A stretch of 64,000 nucleotides of DNA from Streptomyces sp. NBC_01465 (GCF_036227325.1 NZ_CP109467.1:930001-994000), one strand, 5' to 3'. Shown: positions 29,241 through 38,524, counted from the first letter of the stretch. The notes: generated by a model from the sequence alone, not told the origin. Translations and numbers: made by a program.

Positions 29241-31772
29241 ATGGACAACGTTCCGCCGCCCTCGGAAGAGCTGATGCTCATCGATCGCGAGCTCGCTCAA
29301 CTCGACGCACGCAGGCACCAGTTGCTCGGCCGCAGGGCCTGGCTGCTGTCCGTGCTGCAGCCGCCTCCGCCGCACCCCTGGGGTGCTCCGCAGCCCCGGT
29401 CGCACCCGGAGACCTCGCCGCCGAACGCGCAGAACGTGCTGCTCACGCTGGGCGCCGTCCTGCTGACGGTCGCCGCGCTCGCCTTCACGCTGGTCAGCTG
29501 GGGCCATCTGGGCATCGGCGGGCGGGCGGCGGTGCTCGCCGCGGTGACGCTCGCGGCGCTGGCCGCACCGGTCGTACTGCTGCGCCGCTCCCTGTTGTCG
29601 ACGGCGGAGTCGGTGGCCGGGCTCGGCCTTGTCCTGACGGTGCTCGACGCGTACGCACTGCACGAGGTGGCCGCCGCGGACACGGATCCGCTGGCGTACG
29701 CGGCGGGGGCCACTGCCGCCCTCGCACTGCTCTGGGCCGCGTACGGAACGGCCGTGAACCGGCTGCGGCTGCCGCTGCCCGTCGCTGTCGTGACCGCCCA
29801 ACTCCCGCTGCTCCTCTGGGCCTTGGCCACGGATGCGGGCGCACTCACGACGGGCTGGGCGCTGCTGGTGACCGCCGCGCTCGATGTCGCGCTCGCCCTG
29901 TGGGGCCCTGGCCGCGCCGTGCGCGTGGTCGCCTGGGCCGGTGCCTGCGCCACGGGCGCCCCGGCGCTGCTGACGGCCGCGCGGCTGTCGGCGACCGCTG
30001 GTTCGTCGGTCGATGCGGCCGCCCCTGGCGCGCTGCTCCTCGCGGGGGCCGTGCTCGCGCTGTTCATCGCCTGGCGCACGCTCGCGCCCGTCGCGGCGGC
30101 GATCGCCGGGCTCGCGGCCCTGGCGGCGGTCGCCGGCGCGCTCCGCCCCGCGCTGCCCGGCGCCTGGACCGTCCCTGCCGTACTGGCGTGCTCCATCGCC
30201 CTGTTGGCCGTCGTACGCACCGAACTGCCGCGCCCGGTCCGGCACGGCCTGGCCGTGGCATCGGGTGCGGTGCACGCGGCGGCGGCGCTCTGGGCACTCC
30301 CTGCGGCGGCGCTCGCCCTGGTGACTCCGGCCGCCTGGGTGTTCAAGCCCTGGTCGGGGGCTCCCGGATCCACGGAGGTGCCGTGGCCCGGCCTGCCCGC
30401 GGCAACGGTGACACTGGCCCTGCTGGCGGGCACGCTGGTGGCGGCGTACCGCTTCTCCGCCACGGAGAGGCCCTGGCGCGCGGCAACCGCGTCCGGCGCA
30501 CTCGCCCTGACCTGGGCAACCCTGCTCCTGACCCCCGCCGCACTCGAACTCCCTTACGCGGCGGCGCTCTCCACTCAGGTCGCGCTGACAGTGGCGGCAC
30601 TGGCCACGGCGGTGGCCTTTGAGCGGAAGGGGGCAACGGAGGCTCCGGCAGTCCCCGCGCCCGCGTCCCCGCAGGCCCCCGCGCAGACGGCGCCCGACCC
30701 GACCGAGCCCAGCGCTCCGACCGTCCCGGCCGCCCGGCCCAACGCCCCGCACAGGCCCGCGCAGCCAGTACCGGGGGCGGCTCCTCACGGACCCGCCGTC
30801 CGGCTGGAACCGCACCGGGCCCTCGCCGTCACCGCCCTGGCCTGCGCCCTCCTCGGCGCGGTCGGTGTGTCCCTCTTCGCGCTCGCTACGCAAGCCGCCA
30901 CGTTCGCCGTCTTCGGTGTCCTGTTCGCGCTCTGCGCCGCGGCCTGCGCCACCACCCCGCTGGTCCGCAGCACCACAGCCGGGCCCGCGGTCCTGTACGC
31001 CACCGCCCTCGCCTGCGCGACCGGCGCCGCCCTCGAACTCCCCGTCCACCGCACCGCGTTGATCGTGCTGGCCGTCCCCGCCGCCGTCGCCCTGCTGGGC
31101 GCCCGGCTGCGCCGTCACCCGCTCGCGCTCCCCCTGGAGATCGTCGCCTCCTCCGCGGCCCTCCTCTCCGTCGTGCTGGCCGCGACCGACGCCACCACCC
31201 TCGCCCTGGTCCTCGCCCTCTGCGGTGCCCTGGCCGCGGGCACTGCCGTACGGCCCGAGCGGCGCGCCGTCGGCTATGCCGCCCCTGTGCTGTTCGTGCT
31301 GGCCACCTGGGTGCGGCTGGCTGCCTGGGACGTCGCCGTCCCCGAGGCGTACACCCTCCCCGTGACCGTCCCCGCGCTGGCCATCGGCGTCCTGCGGCGG
31401 CGCCGCGACCCGGAGGCCTCGTCCTGGACGGCGTACGGGCCGGGGCTGGCCGCGACGATGCTGCCGAGCCTCGTCGCGGCCTGGGGCGACACCGACTGGC
31501 TGCGGCCGCTGCTGCTCGGCGCGGCTGCGCTCGCCGTCACCCTCGTCGGGGCCCGCTCCCGGCTGCAGGCCCTGCTGATGATCGGCGGAGGCGTCCTCGC
31601 CCTGGACGCGCTGCACGAGCTCGCGCCGTACATCGTGCAGGTCGTGGACGCACTCCCCCGCTGGGTGGTGCCCGCACTCGCCGGCCTTCTGCTGCTGGCC
31701 GTCGGGGCGACGTACGAGCACCGGCTGCGTGATGCGCGCCGGCTGCGGGAGCGGCTGGCGCGCATGCACTGA
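29241..31772 (+). CDS. Large Ala/Leu-rich polytopic membrane protein (SCO7613-domain type)
   Basis: 843 residues from ATG 29241 (an in-frame GTG exists at 29217). A short N-terminal coiled coil (EELMLIDRELAQLDARRHQLLGRRAWLL) and a Pro-rich linker precede about 20 hydrophobic helices. A Pro/Ala/Thr-rich cytoplasmic or external loop lies near residues 470-530. The arrangement resembles Streptomyces proteins named for the SCO7613 C-terminal domain. No transport or catalytic motif was found. Its function is unknown. Confidence 0.75.
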   Translation: MDNVPPPSEELMLIDRELAQLDARRHQLLGRRAWLLSVLQPPPPHPWGAPQPRSHPETSPPNAQNVLLTLGAVLLTVAALAFTLVSWGHLGIGGRAAVLAAVTLAALAAPVVLLRRSLLSTAESVAGLGLVLTVLDAYALHEVAAADTDPLAYAAGATAALALLWAAYGTAVNRLRLPLPVAVVTAQLPLLLWALATDAGALTTGWALLVTAALDVALALWGPGRAVRVVAWAGACATGAPALLTAARLSATAGSSVDAAAPGALLLAGAVLALFIAWRTLAPVAAAIAGLAALAAVAGALRPALPGAWTVPAVLACSIALLAVVRTELPRPVRHGLAVASGAVHAAAALWALPAAALALVTPAAWVFKPWSGAPGSTEVPWPGLPAATVTLALLAGTLVAAYRFSATERPWRAATASGALALTWATLLLTPAALELPYAAALSTQVALTVAALATAVAFERKGATEAPAVPAPASPQAPAQTAPDPTEPSAPTVPAARPNAPHRPAQPVPGAAPHGPAVRLEPHRALAVTALACALLGAVGVSLFALATQAATFAVFGVLFALCAAACATTPLVRSTTAGPAVLYATALACATGAALELPVHRTALIVLAVPAAVALLGARLRRHPLALPLEIVASSAALLSVVLAATDATTLALVLALCGALAAGTAVRPERRAVGYAAPVLFVLATWVRLAAWDVAVPEAYTLPVTVPALAIGVLRRRRDPEASSWTAYGPGLAATMLPSLVAAWGDTDWLRPLLLGAAALAVTLVGARSRLQALLMIGGGVLALDALHELAPYIVQVVDALPRWVVPALAGLLLLAVGATYEHRLRDARRLRERLARMH

Positions 31773-31793
31773 CAGCAGACCCGCGAACAACGA

Positions 31794-34538
31794 TCAGCTG
31801 GGCATCTTGTCCCCGAGCAGGGCGAGGTTCTCGATGGCGGCGAGACCGTAGAGCGAAGTGTCGTTCGTGTAGACCCAGTTGGCCTCGCTGCCCGGCACCA
31901 GGGTGACGGGGCCGCTGAGCTTCTCGGTGGTCCACGGCGAGGACTCGAAGTAGCCGTCGCTCTTGTAGAACTTCGTCCAGGCGCGCGCCGCGAGCGCCGC
32001 GTCCCCGGTCTGCACAGCGGCGTACGCGTCCAGGCGCGAGTGGCCCTGGAAGAGCAGCAGCGTCCCGAAGTTGGATCCGTAGCGGGCCGCCTGCTCGGCC
32101 TTGGTGGCGTTGAAGTAGCGGCAGTAGTCGAGGTAGGCGTCCTTGAACTTCGGCACGTCGGTGATGTGGATCAGCTCCGCACACAGCTCGTTGAGCCCGA
32201 AGACCGCCGAGAGGTGCGAGACGCCGACCACCGGGGTGTCCGCGATCGCGAACTTGCCGGTGTCGAGGTCGTAGAGCCCGCTGCCCTGGACGAATCCGTT
32301 GGGCTGGGCGGCGATCGTCTCCATGGTGGACAGGACGCGGGCCTTGGCCTTCTCCGCCTTGGGGCCGTTGCGCTCCCACTCTGTCAGCCAGGCCGATACG
32401 AGTCCGCTCCAGTCGGTGCCGAAGCCGATGGACAGGGCGTGGCGGTCGGGGGTGTAGGGCTCGGTGCGGATCTTGCGGAGGGGGTCGAGTGCCAGGAAGG
32501 TCTCGTCGGAGTCGACGTTGGCGGCCATCAGATCGCCGACGCGCTCGTCCGCGGTGAGGAAGTAGTAGAAGCGCCGGTAGGTGGTGTTGGCGATCCGCTG
32601 CTGCTTGGCGCTGTCCGCGTAGTGCTGTACGCCGTGCCGCGTGCCGAGCCCGGCCCACTGGCCGAGGTGGTAGACGTCGACCTCGCCGGTGTGGCGGGTC
32701 ATGGCCTCGGCGAAGCGGAAGATGTCGGCGCGGCCGGAGCGCAGATAGGCGTACCAGAGCCAGAGGTCGGGCGAGAGTTCGGAGTTGTCCCAGGCATAGC
32801 CGCCTACGTCGTAGCGCCACTGATGGCGGGCCGGGTCGTAGGAGTGCATCACATCGCCGTAGTCCCAGAAGCCGTACCAACGGCGCATTTCCACCTGGTC
32901 CTTGTAGTACGTGAAGAGGAAGTCCAGGTGGTCCTCGATCTTCGCCTTGGCCGGGGTGGAGCGGTCGGGCTCGGAGAAGAGGCCGGGGCCGAAGACCTTC
33001 GCCTTGATGAGCTGCTTCGGCGGGGCGACGAGCTGGGGCAGGGTACGGACCGCCTCGACCTGCTGGGCGAGGGCCTCCGGGGTGGGCGTGGACTCGTTGG
33101 CCCAGAAGACGAGTTCACTGGTGCGGGCGATGCCGTACGGGGTGCCGAAGCCCGGCTCGTAGTCCTCGTAGGTGATCTGGATGCCCTCGGCCTGCTCGGG
33201 ATACGTGTCCTGGCCCATGCCGTCGTGGTAGAAGCGCAGGTCCATCGGCTGGGCCTCGGGCGACCAGAGCCAGAGGGTGACTTCGGCCTCGTCGGTGTGG
33301 GCGTCGCGGATGTCGAGCTGGGCGGGGTGCTTCTCCCAGAAGTCGCGCAGCCCGAAGGAGAGTCCGCCGCTCGCACCGCCGACGTATCCGAAGCCCGAGG
33401 CGCGCCGGCCTCCGCCGGCCGCGATCCAGCCGTACCCCTTCTTGGTCCGCTTGCGCAGGGTGAAGCCGTCGGCGGAGAGCTGGCTGAGGGTGTAGTCGCC
33501 CCATTCGGGGATGTACTGGAGGCGGGTGGTGACGCGCTGGTCCCAGGTGGCGGGGTCGGCGAGCTTCTCGCCGGCGAACTGCGCGGCCTGGACGGACGCG
33601 CCCGGGTCGCGGCGCAGCCCGGTGATGCCCTTGACGGCTTCGCGCAGCAGTCCGGTCCCGTCGCCGCCGATGCGGATGTGGCGGTCGTACGACGCGTCGC
33701 GCATCGGCACGGTGAAGCGCACCCCGAGCCCGCGGATGAAGTCGCCGCTCGCCTTGCCCGGCTCCTGGGTGCCGTCGAAGGTGATGGTGTGCACCATGCG
33801 GAAGGACTCGCCGCCCGCGTAGAAGTAGAGCCGGACGGAGAACGGAAGCCAACTCCGGTTCCCGCTGCGGTGCTTGCCGTCGATGCGGACCACCGCACGG
33901 ACGGGCCCGTCCTGTTCGACCTTCACCTCGTCGATGGCGCTCTCGAAGCGGTCGTACTTCTCCGCGCCCTGGTCGCCGTCCTCCAGCTCGCCCTGGCGGA
34001 TCAGAACGAGCTTGCCGTTCTTGGCGATCTCGGTGGTGCCTCTGGTGACGGACTTGACGAGGGTGGAGCCGCTCTTGCCGATCTTCGCGGTGATGACCCC
34101 GGTCGAGACGGTGACGGCTCCCCCCGCGGAGGAGACGGTGACCTTCTTCTCGGGAGCGGCGGGCGCCCCCGCGCCGAGCGTGTACTTCTCCGCGCCGCCG
34201 CCCTGCGGGCCGACCGCATGGGCGGTCCACTTCAGTGAGCCGTCGGGCCAGAAACCGGTCGCCCAGCTCTGCACCGGAACGTCCGTGCCGTCGGCGGCGG
34301 CCAGGCTGAAGGTCTGGTCCTTCTGGTACTGCCCCATGGGCCACGGCACACCGACGGTGGACCCGGGCGCGGCACCGAGCGCACCGTCCTCCAGCCAGCT
34401 GATCTCGACCGCTCCATCGGCGGCCTGTTCATCGGCGGACGCCTGCTGGGCGTTCTTGCCGAGCGCCCAGGAGAACTGGGAGGCGACACCGGCCATGGCG
34501 GCGGCCTTGAGGAGGTTGCGACGGGGAATCGGGGACAT
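31794..34538 (-). CDS. Secreted exo-rhamnogalacturonan lyase (PcRGLX/PL26-like)
   Basis: 914 residues. The N-terminus MSPIPRRNLLKAAAMAGVAS is a twin-arginine signal. The mature part begins with a beta domain (VEISWLEDGALGAAPGSTVG, PMGQYQKDQTFSLAA, SLKWTAHAVG) followed by a helical (alpha/alpha) region rich in Trp and Tyr. This matches the rhamnogalacturonan exolyase family first described in Penicillium. It would release unsaturated galacturonosyl-rhamnose from pectin. ATG 34538 with GGAG upstream is preferred to GTG 34544. It is the last gene of the ABC operon, 83 bases past the small membrane gene. Confidence 0.85.
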   Translation of the reverse strand: MSPIPRRNLLKAAAMAGVASQFSWALGKNAQQASADEQAADGAVEISWLEDGALGAAPGSTVGVPWPMGQYQKDQTFSLAAADGTDVPVQSWATGFWPDGSLKWTAHAVGPQGGGAEKYTLGAGAPAAPEKKVTVSSAGGAVTVSTGVITAKIGKSGSTLVKSVTRGTTEIAKNGKLVLIRQGELEDGDQGAEKYDRFESAIDEVKVEQDGPVRAVVRIDGKHRSGNRSWLPFSVRLYFYAGGESFRMVHTITFDGTQEPGKASGDFIRGLGVRFTVPMRDASYDRHIRIGGDGTGLLREAVKGITGLRRDPGASVQAAQFAGEKLADPATWDQRVTTRLQYIPEWGDYTLSQLSADGFTLRKRTKKGYGWIAAGGGRRASGFGYVGGASGGLSFGLRDFWEKHPAQLDIRDAHTDEAEVTLWLWSPEAQPMDLRFYHDGMGQDTYPEQAEGIQITYEDYEPGFGTPYGIARTSELVFWANESTPTPEALAQQVEAVRTLPQLVAPPKQLIKAKVFGPGLFSEPDRSTPAKAKIEDHLDFLFTYYKDQVEMRRWYGFWDYGDVMHSYDPARHQWRYDVGGYAWDNSELSPDLWLWYAYLRSGRADIFRFAEAMTRHTGEVDVYHLGQWAGLGTRHGVQHYADSAKQQRIANTTYRRFYYFLTADERVGDLMAANVDSDETFLALDPLRKIRTEPYTPDRHALSIGFGTDWSGLVSAWLTEWERNGPKAEKAKARVLSTMETIAAQPNGFVQGSGLYDLDTGKFAIADTPVVGVSHLSAVFGLNELCAELIHITDVPKFKDAYLDYCRYFNATKAEQAARYGSNFGTLLLFQGHSRLDAYAAVQTGDAALAARAWTKFYKSDGYFESSPWTTEKLSGPVTLVPGSEANWVYTNDTSLYGLAAIENLALLGDKMPS

Positions 34539-34621
34539 CTGCACTCCATTTCACAGGGACATGGGCATGACAGAGAGAGGTGTGCGGTCGTACGGAACAA
34601 GGGCGCACCCACGCCCAGGGC

Positions 34622-35203
34622 TCAGCCGTGTGCGGCGCGCCGCTCCAGGGCCACGGCGGCCGCGGCCAGACACCCCACGGCGGGGACGGCGAGCGGCGGA
34701 ATCTGCCAGGCGGTGGCCGCGACCGCGACGAACCCGCCGACGAGCAGCAGAGATCCGCCGACATCAGCCGTACGGACAAGAGCCCACCTGCCACCGGGCC
34801 GCCAGGCCGCAGCCGTACGCAGCCCGGCGACAGCCAGCGCGAGCAGCCCGACGACGCTGACGGCGATGAGCAGCGGCCCGCCCGGCAGCAGCCCGCTGCC
34901 GGCCACCCGCCAGTCGAAGACGAGCACGGCGATCCCCGCCCACCACAGCAGCGAGAACCGCAGCCCGCTGCGCGTCGCCTCGCGCACATCGGCCACGAAC
35001 TCGCCCCATCCGGAGGGCTCGCTGTCCAGATGGCGACGCAGGTGCGCGCATCCGGCGGCGAAAGCGGGCAGCAGGGTGAGCAGCGGCAGCGCGGCGAGGG
35101 TCAGCCAGACCCCGGTGAGCAGCGATTCGGCAAGGATCGCGAAGCGCGAATGCAGCACGGAATCGGCGGTGTTGGCGCGGCCACGGGCCTTGCGCGTCTT
35201 CAT
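34622..35203 (-). CDS. Small polytopic membrane protein of the ABC operon (YesL/DUF624-like)
   Basis: 193 residues with about four or five hydrophobic helices (LAESLLTGVWLTLAALPLLTLLPAF, LLWWAGIAVLVFDW and more). Similar small proteins (YesL/DUF624) often accompany rhamnogalacturonan oligosaccharide ABC systems, e.g. in Bacillus yesLOPQ, but the match here is by position and topology rather than a clear motif. It begins five bases past the inner permease stop, so it is in the operon. Role unknown. Confidence 0.6.
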   Translation of the reverse strand: MKTRKARGRANTADSVLHSRFAILAESLLTGVWLTLAALPLLTLLPAFAAGCAHLRRHLDSEPSGWGEFVADVREATRSGLRFSLLWWAGIAVLVFDWRVAGSGLLPGGPLLIAVSVVGLLALAVAGLRTAAAWRPGGRWALVRTADVGGSLLLVGGFVAVAATAWQIPPLAVPAVGCLAAAAVALERRAAHG

Positions 35204-35208
35204 GGGGC

Positions 35209-36066
35209 TCAGCCCTTCAGCCCTGAGGTGGCCATTCCATCGACGAGATAGCGCTGGAAGGCCATGAAGAAGGCGAGCACCGGAAGCAGCGCGACGAGCG
35301 ACATGGCGATCATCCCGCCGTAGTCGGCGACCGCGTCCTGGTCGACGAACATCTTCAGCCCCAGCGCGACGGTGTACTTGCTCGGTTCGTTGAGGTAGAT
35401 CAGCGGTCCGAGGAAGTCGTTCCAGGAGTTGATGAAGGTGAAGATCGCGCTGGTGATCAGGGCAGGCCGGCAGAGCGGCAGCACGATCAGCCAGTACGTC
35501 CGCAGGTGCCCGCAGCCGTCGAGGCGCGCCGCCTCGTCCAGCTCCTTCGGCAGATTCCGCATGAACTGCATCATCAGGAAGACGAAGAAGGCGTCGGTGG
35601 CGAGGTATTTGCCCAGCAGCAGCGGGGTGTAGGTGTTGATCAGGTCCAGCTTCTGGAACAGCACGTACTGCGGGATCAGCAGCACGTGGTACGGCAGCAG
35701 CAGGGTTCCGATCATCACGGCGAACAGCGCGTTGCGCCCGGCGAATTTGATCTTCGCGAAGGCGTAGGCGGCCAGCGAGCAGGAGATGAGCACGCCCACC
35801 ACCGAACCGACCGCCAGAACAAGCGAGTTGACGAAGAAGGTGGAGATCGGGATGTCCGCTATGCCTTCGGTCAGCCTGCTGTAGTTCTTGGTGATCGGAC
35901 TGGTGGGGATGAGGTCCAGGCTTCCGATGATCTGGCTGCTCGGCTTGAGCGAGCCGCCGATCACCCACAGCACGGGATACAGAACGACCGCCAGGACGAC
36001 GAACGCACCGATGTGCCAGGCCAGCGAACCGGCACTCTTCCTCCGGTAGCCGGTGAGCGCGCTCAT
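35209..36066 (-). CDS. Carbohydrate ABC transporter permease (MalG-type)
   Basis: 285 residues with six predicted helices. The EAA loop that contacts the ATPase is LPKELDEAARLDGCGHLRTYWLIVLPL. It is an inner-membrane permease partner of the MalF-type gene immediately upstream, with an ATGA overlap. No ATPase gene is in the operon; streptomycetes commonly use the shared ATPase MsiK encoded elsewhere. Confidence 0.93.
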   Translation of the reverse strand: MSALTGYRRKSAGSLAWHIGAFVVLAVVLYPVLWVIGGSLKPSSQIIGSLDLIPTSPITKNYSRLTEGIADIPISTFFVNSLVLAVGSVVGVLISCSLAAYAFAKIKFAGRNALFAVMIGTLLLPYHVLLIPQYVLFQKLDLINTYTPLLLGKYLATDAFFVFLMMQFMRNLPKELDEAARLDGCGHLRTYWLIVLPLCRPALITSAIFTFINSWNDFLGPLIYLNEPSKYTVALGLKMFVDQDAVADYGGMIAMSLVALLPVLAFFMAFQRYLVDGMATSGLKG

Positions 36067-37052
36067 CGGGTGGCCTCCTCGTAGTGCACCCAGCGTTTCT
36101 GGGACCAGAACAGGACGGCCGTGACCAGGCCGACGGTGATCAACAGGAGCCAGGCCATGGCCGACGCGAAGCCCATGCGGCCGCCGGCGAAGCCCTGGTC
36201 GTAGAGGTAGCAGGTGTAGACGAGGACGGAGTCCGCAGGACCACAGCTGGAGCCCTGGCTGCCCAGGACATACGCGGAACCGAAGACCTGGAAGGAGTGG
36301 ATCGTCTCCAGGAGCAGATTGAAGAAGAGGACCGGAGAGATCATCGGCAGGGTGATGTTCCAGAACCGCCGCCAGGTGCCCGCGCCGTCGACCTCGGCGG
36401 CTTCGTAGAGCTCGCCCGGCACCTGCTTGAGACCGGCGAGGAAGATGACCATCGGCGCCCCGAACTGCCAGACGGTCAGCAGCACCAAGGAGTAGATCTT
36501 CATGTCCGGATTGCTGATCCAGCCGCCCGCCTGCATGCCGAACAGCTGCTGCGTACGGTCGACGATGGCATCGTCCGCGAAGAGCGCCCGCCACACGATG
36601 GCGATGGACACGCTCGCCCCGACCAGCGAGGGTGCGTAGAACGCCGCCCGGTAGAAGGCCTGTCCGCGCCGGTTCTGGTTGAGCAGCAGGGCGACGCCGA
36701 GTGCGAGCAGCAGCTTCAGGGGCGTGCCGATCGCCACGTACTGCAGCGTGACGCGCACCGACTTCTGCCAGCGGGGATCGCCGAACATGTCGGTGAAGTT
36801 CTGCAGCCCGATCCACTTCGGCGAATCGAAGAGGTTGTAGTCCGTGAAGGCCAGGTAGAGCGAGACGAGCATCGGCCCGGCCGTGAGCACCACCAGCCCC
36901 ACGACCCACGGAGAAAGAAAGAGAAAACCGGCCAGGTTCTCCTGCCGTCCCCGCCGCTTGAGCGCGGCAGGGACGGCAGGCGCTCCCGGACCGTCCTGCG
37001 CCCCGGAGCTTTTGCCGAGCCTCTCGGGCGCAGCGTCCTGGATGTGTGTCAC
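36063..37052 (-). CDS. Carbohydrate ABC transporter permease (MalF-type)
   Basis: 329 residues from GTG 37052 with GAGGGG upstream. A basic N-terminus precedes six helices (GFLFLSPWVVGLVVLTAGPMLVSLYLAF first). The EAA loop is VPGELYEAAEVDGAGTWRRFWNITLP. The region near 265-285 (GSQGSSCGPADSVLVYTCYLY) has Cys residues that could form a disulfide outside. It pairs with the MalG-type permease. It begins 11 bases past the solute-binding protein stop. Confidence 0.93.
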   Translation of the reverse strand: MTHIQDAAPERLGKSSGAQDGPGAPAVPAALKRRGRQENLAGFLFLSPWVVGLVVLTAGPMLVSLYLAFTDYNLFDSPKWIGLQNFTDMFGDPRWQKSVRVTLQYVAIGTPLKLLLALGVALLLNQNRRGQAFYRAAFYAPSLVGASVSIAIVWRALFADDAIVDRTQQLFGMQAGGWISNPDMKIYSLVLLTVWQFGAPMVIFLAGLKQVPGELYEAAEVDGAGTWRRFWNITLPMISPVLFFNLLLETIHSFQVFGSAYVLGSQGSSCGPADSVLVYTCYLYDQGFAGGRMGFASAMAWLLLITVGLVTAVLFWSQKRWVHYEEATR

Positions 37053-37063
37053 AGCTGATCCCC

Positions 37064-38347
37064 TCAAGAACCGAGTGCGGTCTTCGCCTCGGAGAAGAAC
37101 TGCTTGACGCCCTTGTCGACCGAGAGCGAGCCGAGCGCAACGTCGGTGGCGATGCGCAGCAAGGCGGACTCACAGACGTCGGCACCCGCCGGGTGCGGAG
37201 TGATGGGCTGCAGGATCCGGGCGTTGGCGATCTCGGTCTCGTACGCCTGGATGCCCAGCGCGACGGCGTCGGTCGGCTTGAAGGCGTCGAACTGCGCGGT
37301 GGTCGGGGGAACCCCCCGGTCGAATCCCATGATCTTGGCGACCTCGGGATCGTGCACCATGAAGTTGATGAACTGGGCAACTTCCTTGGGGTGCTTGGTG
37401 CGCGCCGAGCCGCTGAGCATCAGGGAGCCGAGGTACTGCCCCGTGGTCTTCCCGTCGGTGGAGGGAATCGGCGCGAGGCCGTAGTTGCCCTTGCCCTCGG
37501 CGGTGTAGCGGACCGAGAAGTTGTCCCAGGTGAACTCGCCGGCCGAAAGCCCGTCCGAGAGCCCCGCCTTGGGCTTGATCTGGTCGACCTTCTTCGCGTC
37601 GGCGAAGAGCCCGGACTTGGTCCTGGCCAGTCCTTGGTTCCACCAGTCGGTGAGGTCGGCCTCGGTGAAGCCGAGCCCCTTCTCGTCGAAGAACGCCTTG
37701 CCGTTCTGCCGGAGCACCAGGTCGTAGAGGTACATGATGCCCATCGGCCCCGTGTCGCCGGCGATGTGCTGCTCCGCGTGGATCTTCTCCAGCCCCGCGT
37801 AGTACTCCTCCCAGGTCCAGCCGATCCTCGGCTTGATCCCGGCCTTCGCGTACGCGTCCTTGTCGATGACCAGCGCCATCGAGTTGGAACCGACGGGTAT
37901 GCCGAGCAGCTTCCCGTCGACCACGCCGAACTTCTCCAGCCCGGCGCGGAAGCCGTCGAGGCTCAGATTCCCGGCCTTCACCTGGGAGTTGAGGTCCAGC
38001 AGGACGTGCTTGTCGTTGTACTTGCGCAGGAAGCCGATCGCGTTCTGGAAGACGTCCGGGGGATTGCCGCCGGAGGCCTGGGTCTGGAACTTGGTCCAGA
38101 AGTCCGCGTACGGCTGGAAGTCCGTCTTGATCTTGATCTTGGGGAACTTCTTCTCGAAGAGCGCGATCGTCTGGTTGATCTTCTTCGCCCGGTCGTCGGC
38201 GCCCCACCACGCGTACCTGATGGTGACCGGCCCGTCCCCCGAACCGCTTCCGCTCCCGCAGCCCGCGGCCGCCAGACCGAGCGTGGCCACCGAGGCCCCC
38301 GCCACCTTGAGCAGGCTGCGCCGGTCAACACCTTCAGTGGTACCCAC
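37064..38347 (-). CDS. Extracellular sugar-binding lipoprotein of the ABC transporter
   Basis: 427 residues from GTG 38347, with GGAGG upstream. The signal has RRSLLKVAG and lipobox LAAAGC (Cys30), consistent with twin-arginine export and lipid attachment. The mature protein begins with a Gly/Ser linker and the family 1 fold (VTIRYAWWGADDRAKKINQTI, NPPDVFQ). It should capture rhamnogalacturonan fragments released by the lyase at the operon end. It is the first gene of the operon, with a strong promoter and LacI-type operators upstream. Confidence 0.92.
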   Translation of the reverse strand: MGTTEGVDRRSLLKVAGASVATLGLAAAGCGSGSGSGDGPVTIRYAWWGADDRAKKINQTIALFEKKFPKIKIKTDFQPYADFWTKFQTQASGGNPPDVFQNAIGFLRKYNDKHVLLDLNSQVKAGNLSLDGFRAGLEKFGVVDGKLLGIPVGSNSMALVIDKDAYAKAGIKPRIGWTWEEYYAGLEKIHAEQHIAGDTGPMGIMYLYDLVLRQNGKAFFDEKGLGFTEADLTDWWNQGLARTKSGLFADAKKVDQIKPKAGLSDGLSAGEFTWDNFSVRYTAEGKGNYGLAPIPSTDGKTTGQYLGSLMLSGSARTKHPKEVAQFINFMVHDPEVAKIMGFDRGVPPTTAQFDAFKPTDAVALGIQAYETEIANARILQPITPHPAGADVCESALLRIATDVALGSLSVDKGVKQFFSEAKTALGS

Positions 38348-38369
38348 AGTCCGACCTCCACGTGCACAT

Positions 38370-38381
38370 TGAATCGTTTTA
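38370..38381 (-). promoter_or_regulatory. LacI-type operator at the ABC/lyase operon
   Basis: On the minus strand TAAAACGATTCA, 19 bases after the -10 box of the operon promoter. It matches the rhaI operator TGAATCGATTCA at 10 of 12 and the consensus TGAAACGATTCA at 11 of 12. A second palindromic element AAGCGCTT lies between it and the -10 box. Confidence 0.55.
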
Positions 38382-38400
38382 GGAAAGCGCTTGCCGGGAA

Positions 38401-38429
38401 AAGCTAGAGAGCGTCGGCTGGCACGTCAA
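38401..38429 (-). promoter_or_regulatory. Promoter of the ABC/rhamnogalacturonan lyase operon
   Basis: On the minus strand TTGACG (38429-38424) and TAGCTT (38406-38401) with a 17-base spacer. The same two hexamers and spacing occur upstream of rhaI and rhaM. The start codon lies about 47 bases downstream of the predicted start of transcription. Confidence 0.7.
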
Positions 38430-38446
38430 TGGCTGGAACGGATCTC

Positions 38447-38462
38447 ATCGAAACGTTTCGAT
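38447..38462. promoter_or_regulatory. Perfect LacI-family-type palindrome
   Basis: ATCGAAACGTTTCGAT is a perfect 16-base palindrome with the central CG typical of LacI-family operators. It sits about 18 bases upstream of the -35 box of the ABC operon promoter. It differs from the rhamnose operators, so it may serve another regulator. Confidence 0.5.
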
Positions 38463-38476
38463 AACGGAGCGGAAAC

Positions 38477-38516
38477 ACCGACGGCCCGGAGGCTTGGAAG
38501 CCTCCGGGCCGTCGGT
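38477..38516 (-). terminator. Terminator of tRNA-Val(CAC) copy 2
   Basis: A 40-base perfect inverted repeat, core ACGGCCCGGAGGCTT/AAGCCTCCGGGCCGT with a GG centre, begins nine bases past the tRNA 3' end. No strong U-tract follows leftwards. Confidence 0.8.
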
Positions 38517-38524
38517 CCGGGTGG

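Noticed and set aside
29178..31790. Minus-strand ORF of 870 codons
   Set aside because: Antisense to the large membrane protein. Composition is Gly/Gln/Arg/Glu-rich with no motif, the mirror of Ala/Leu codons.
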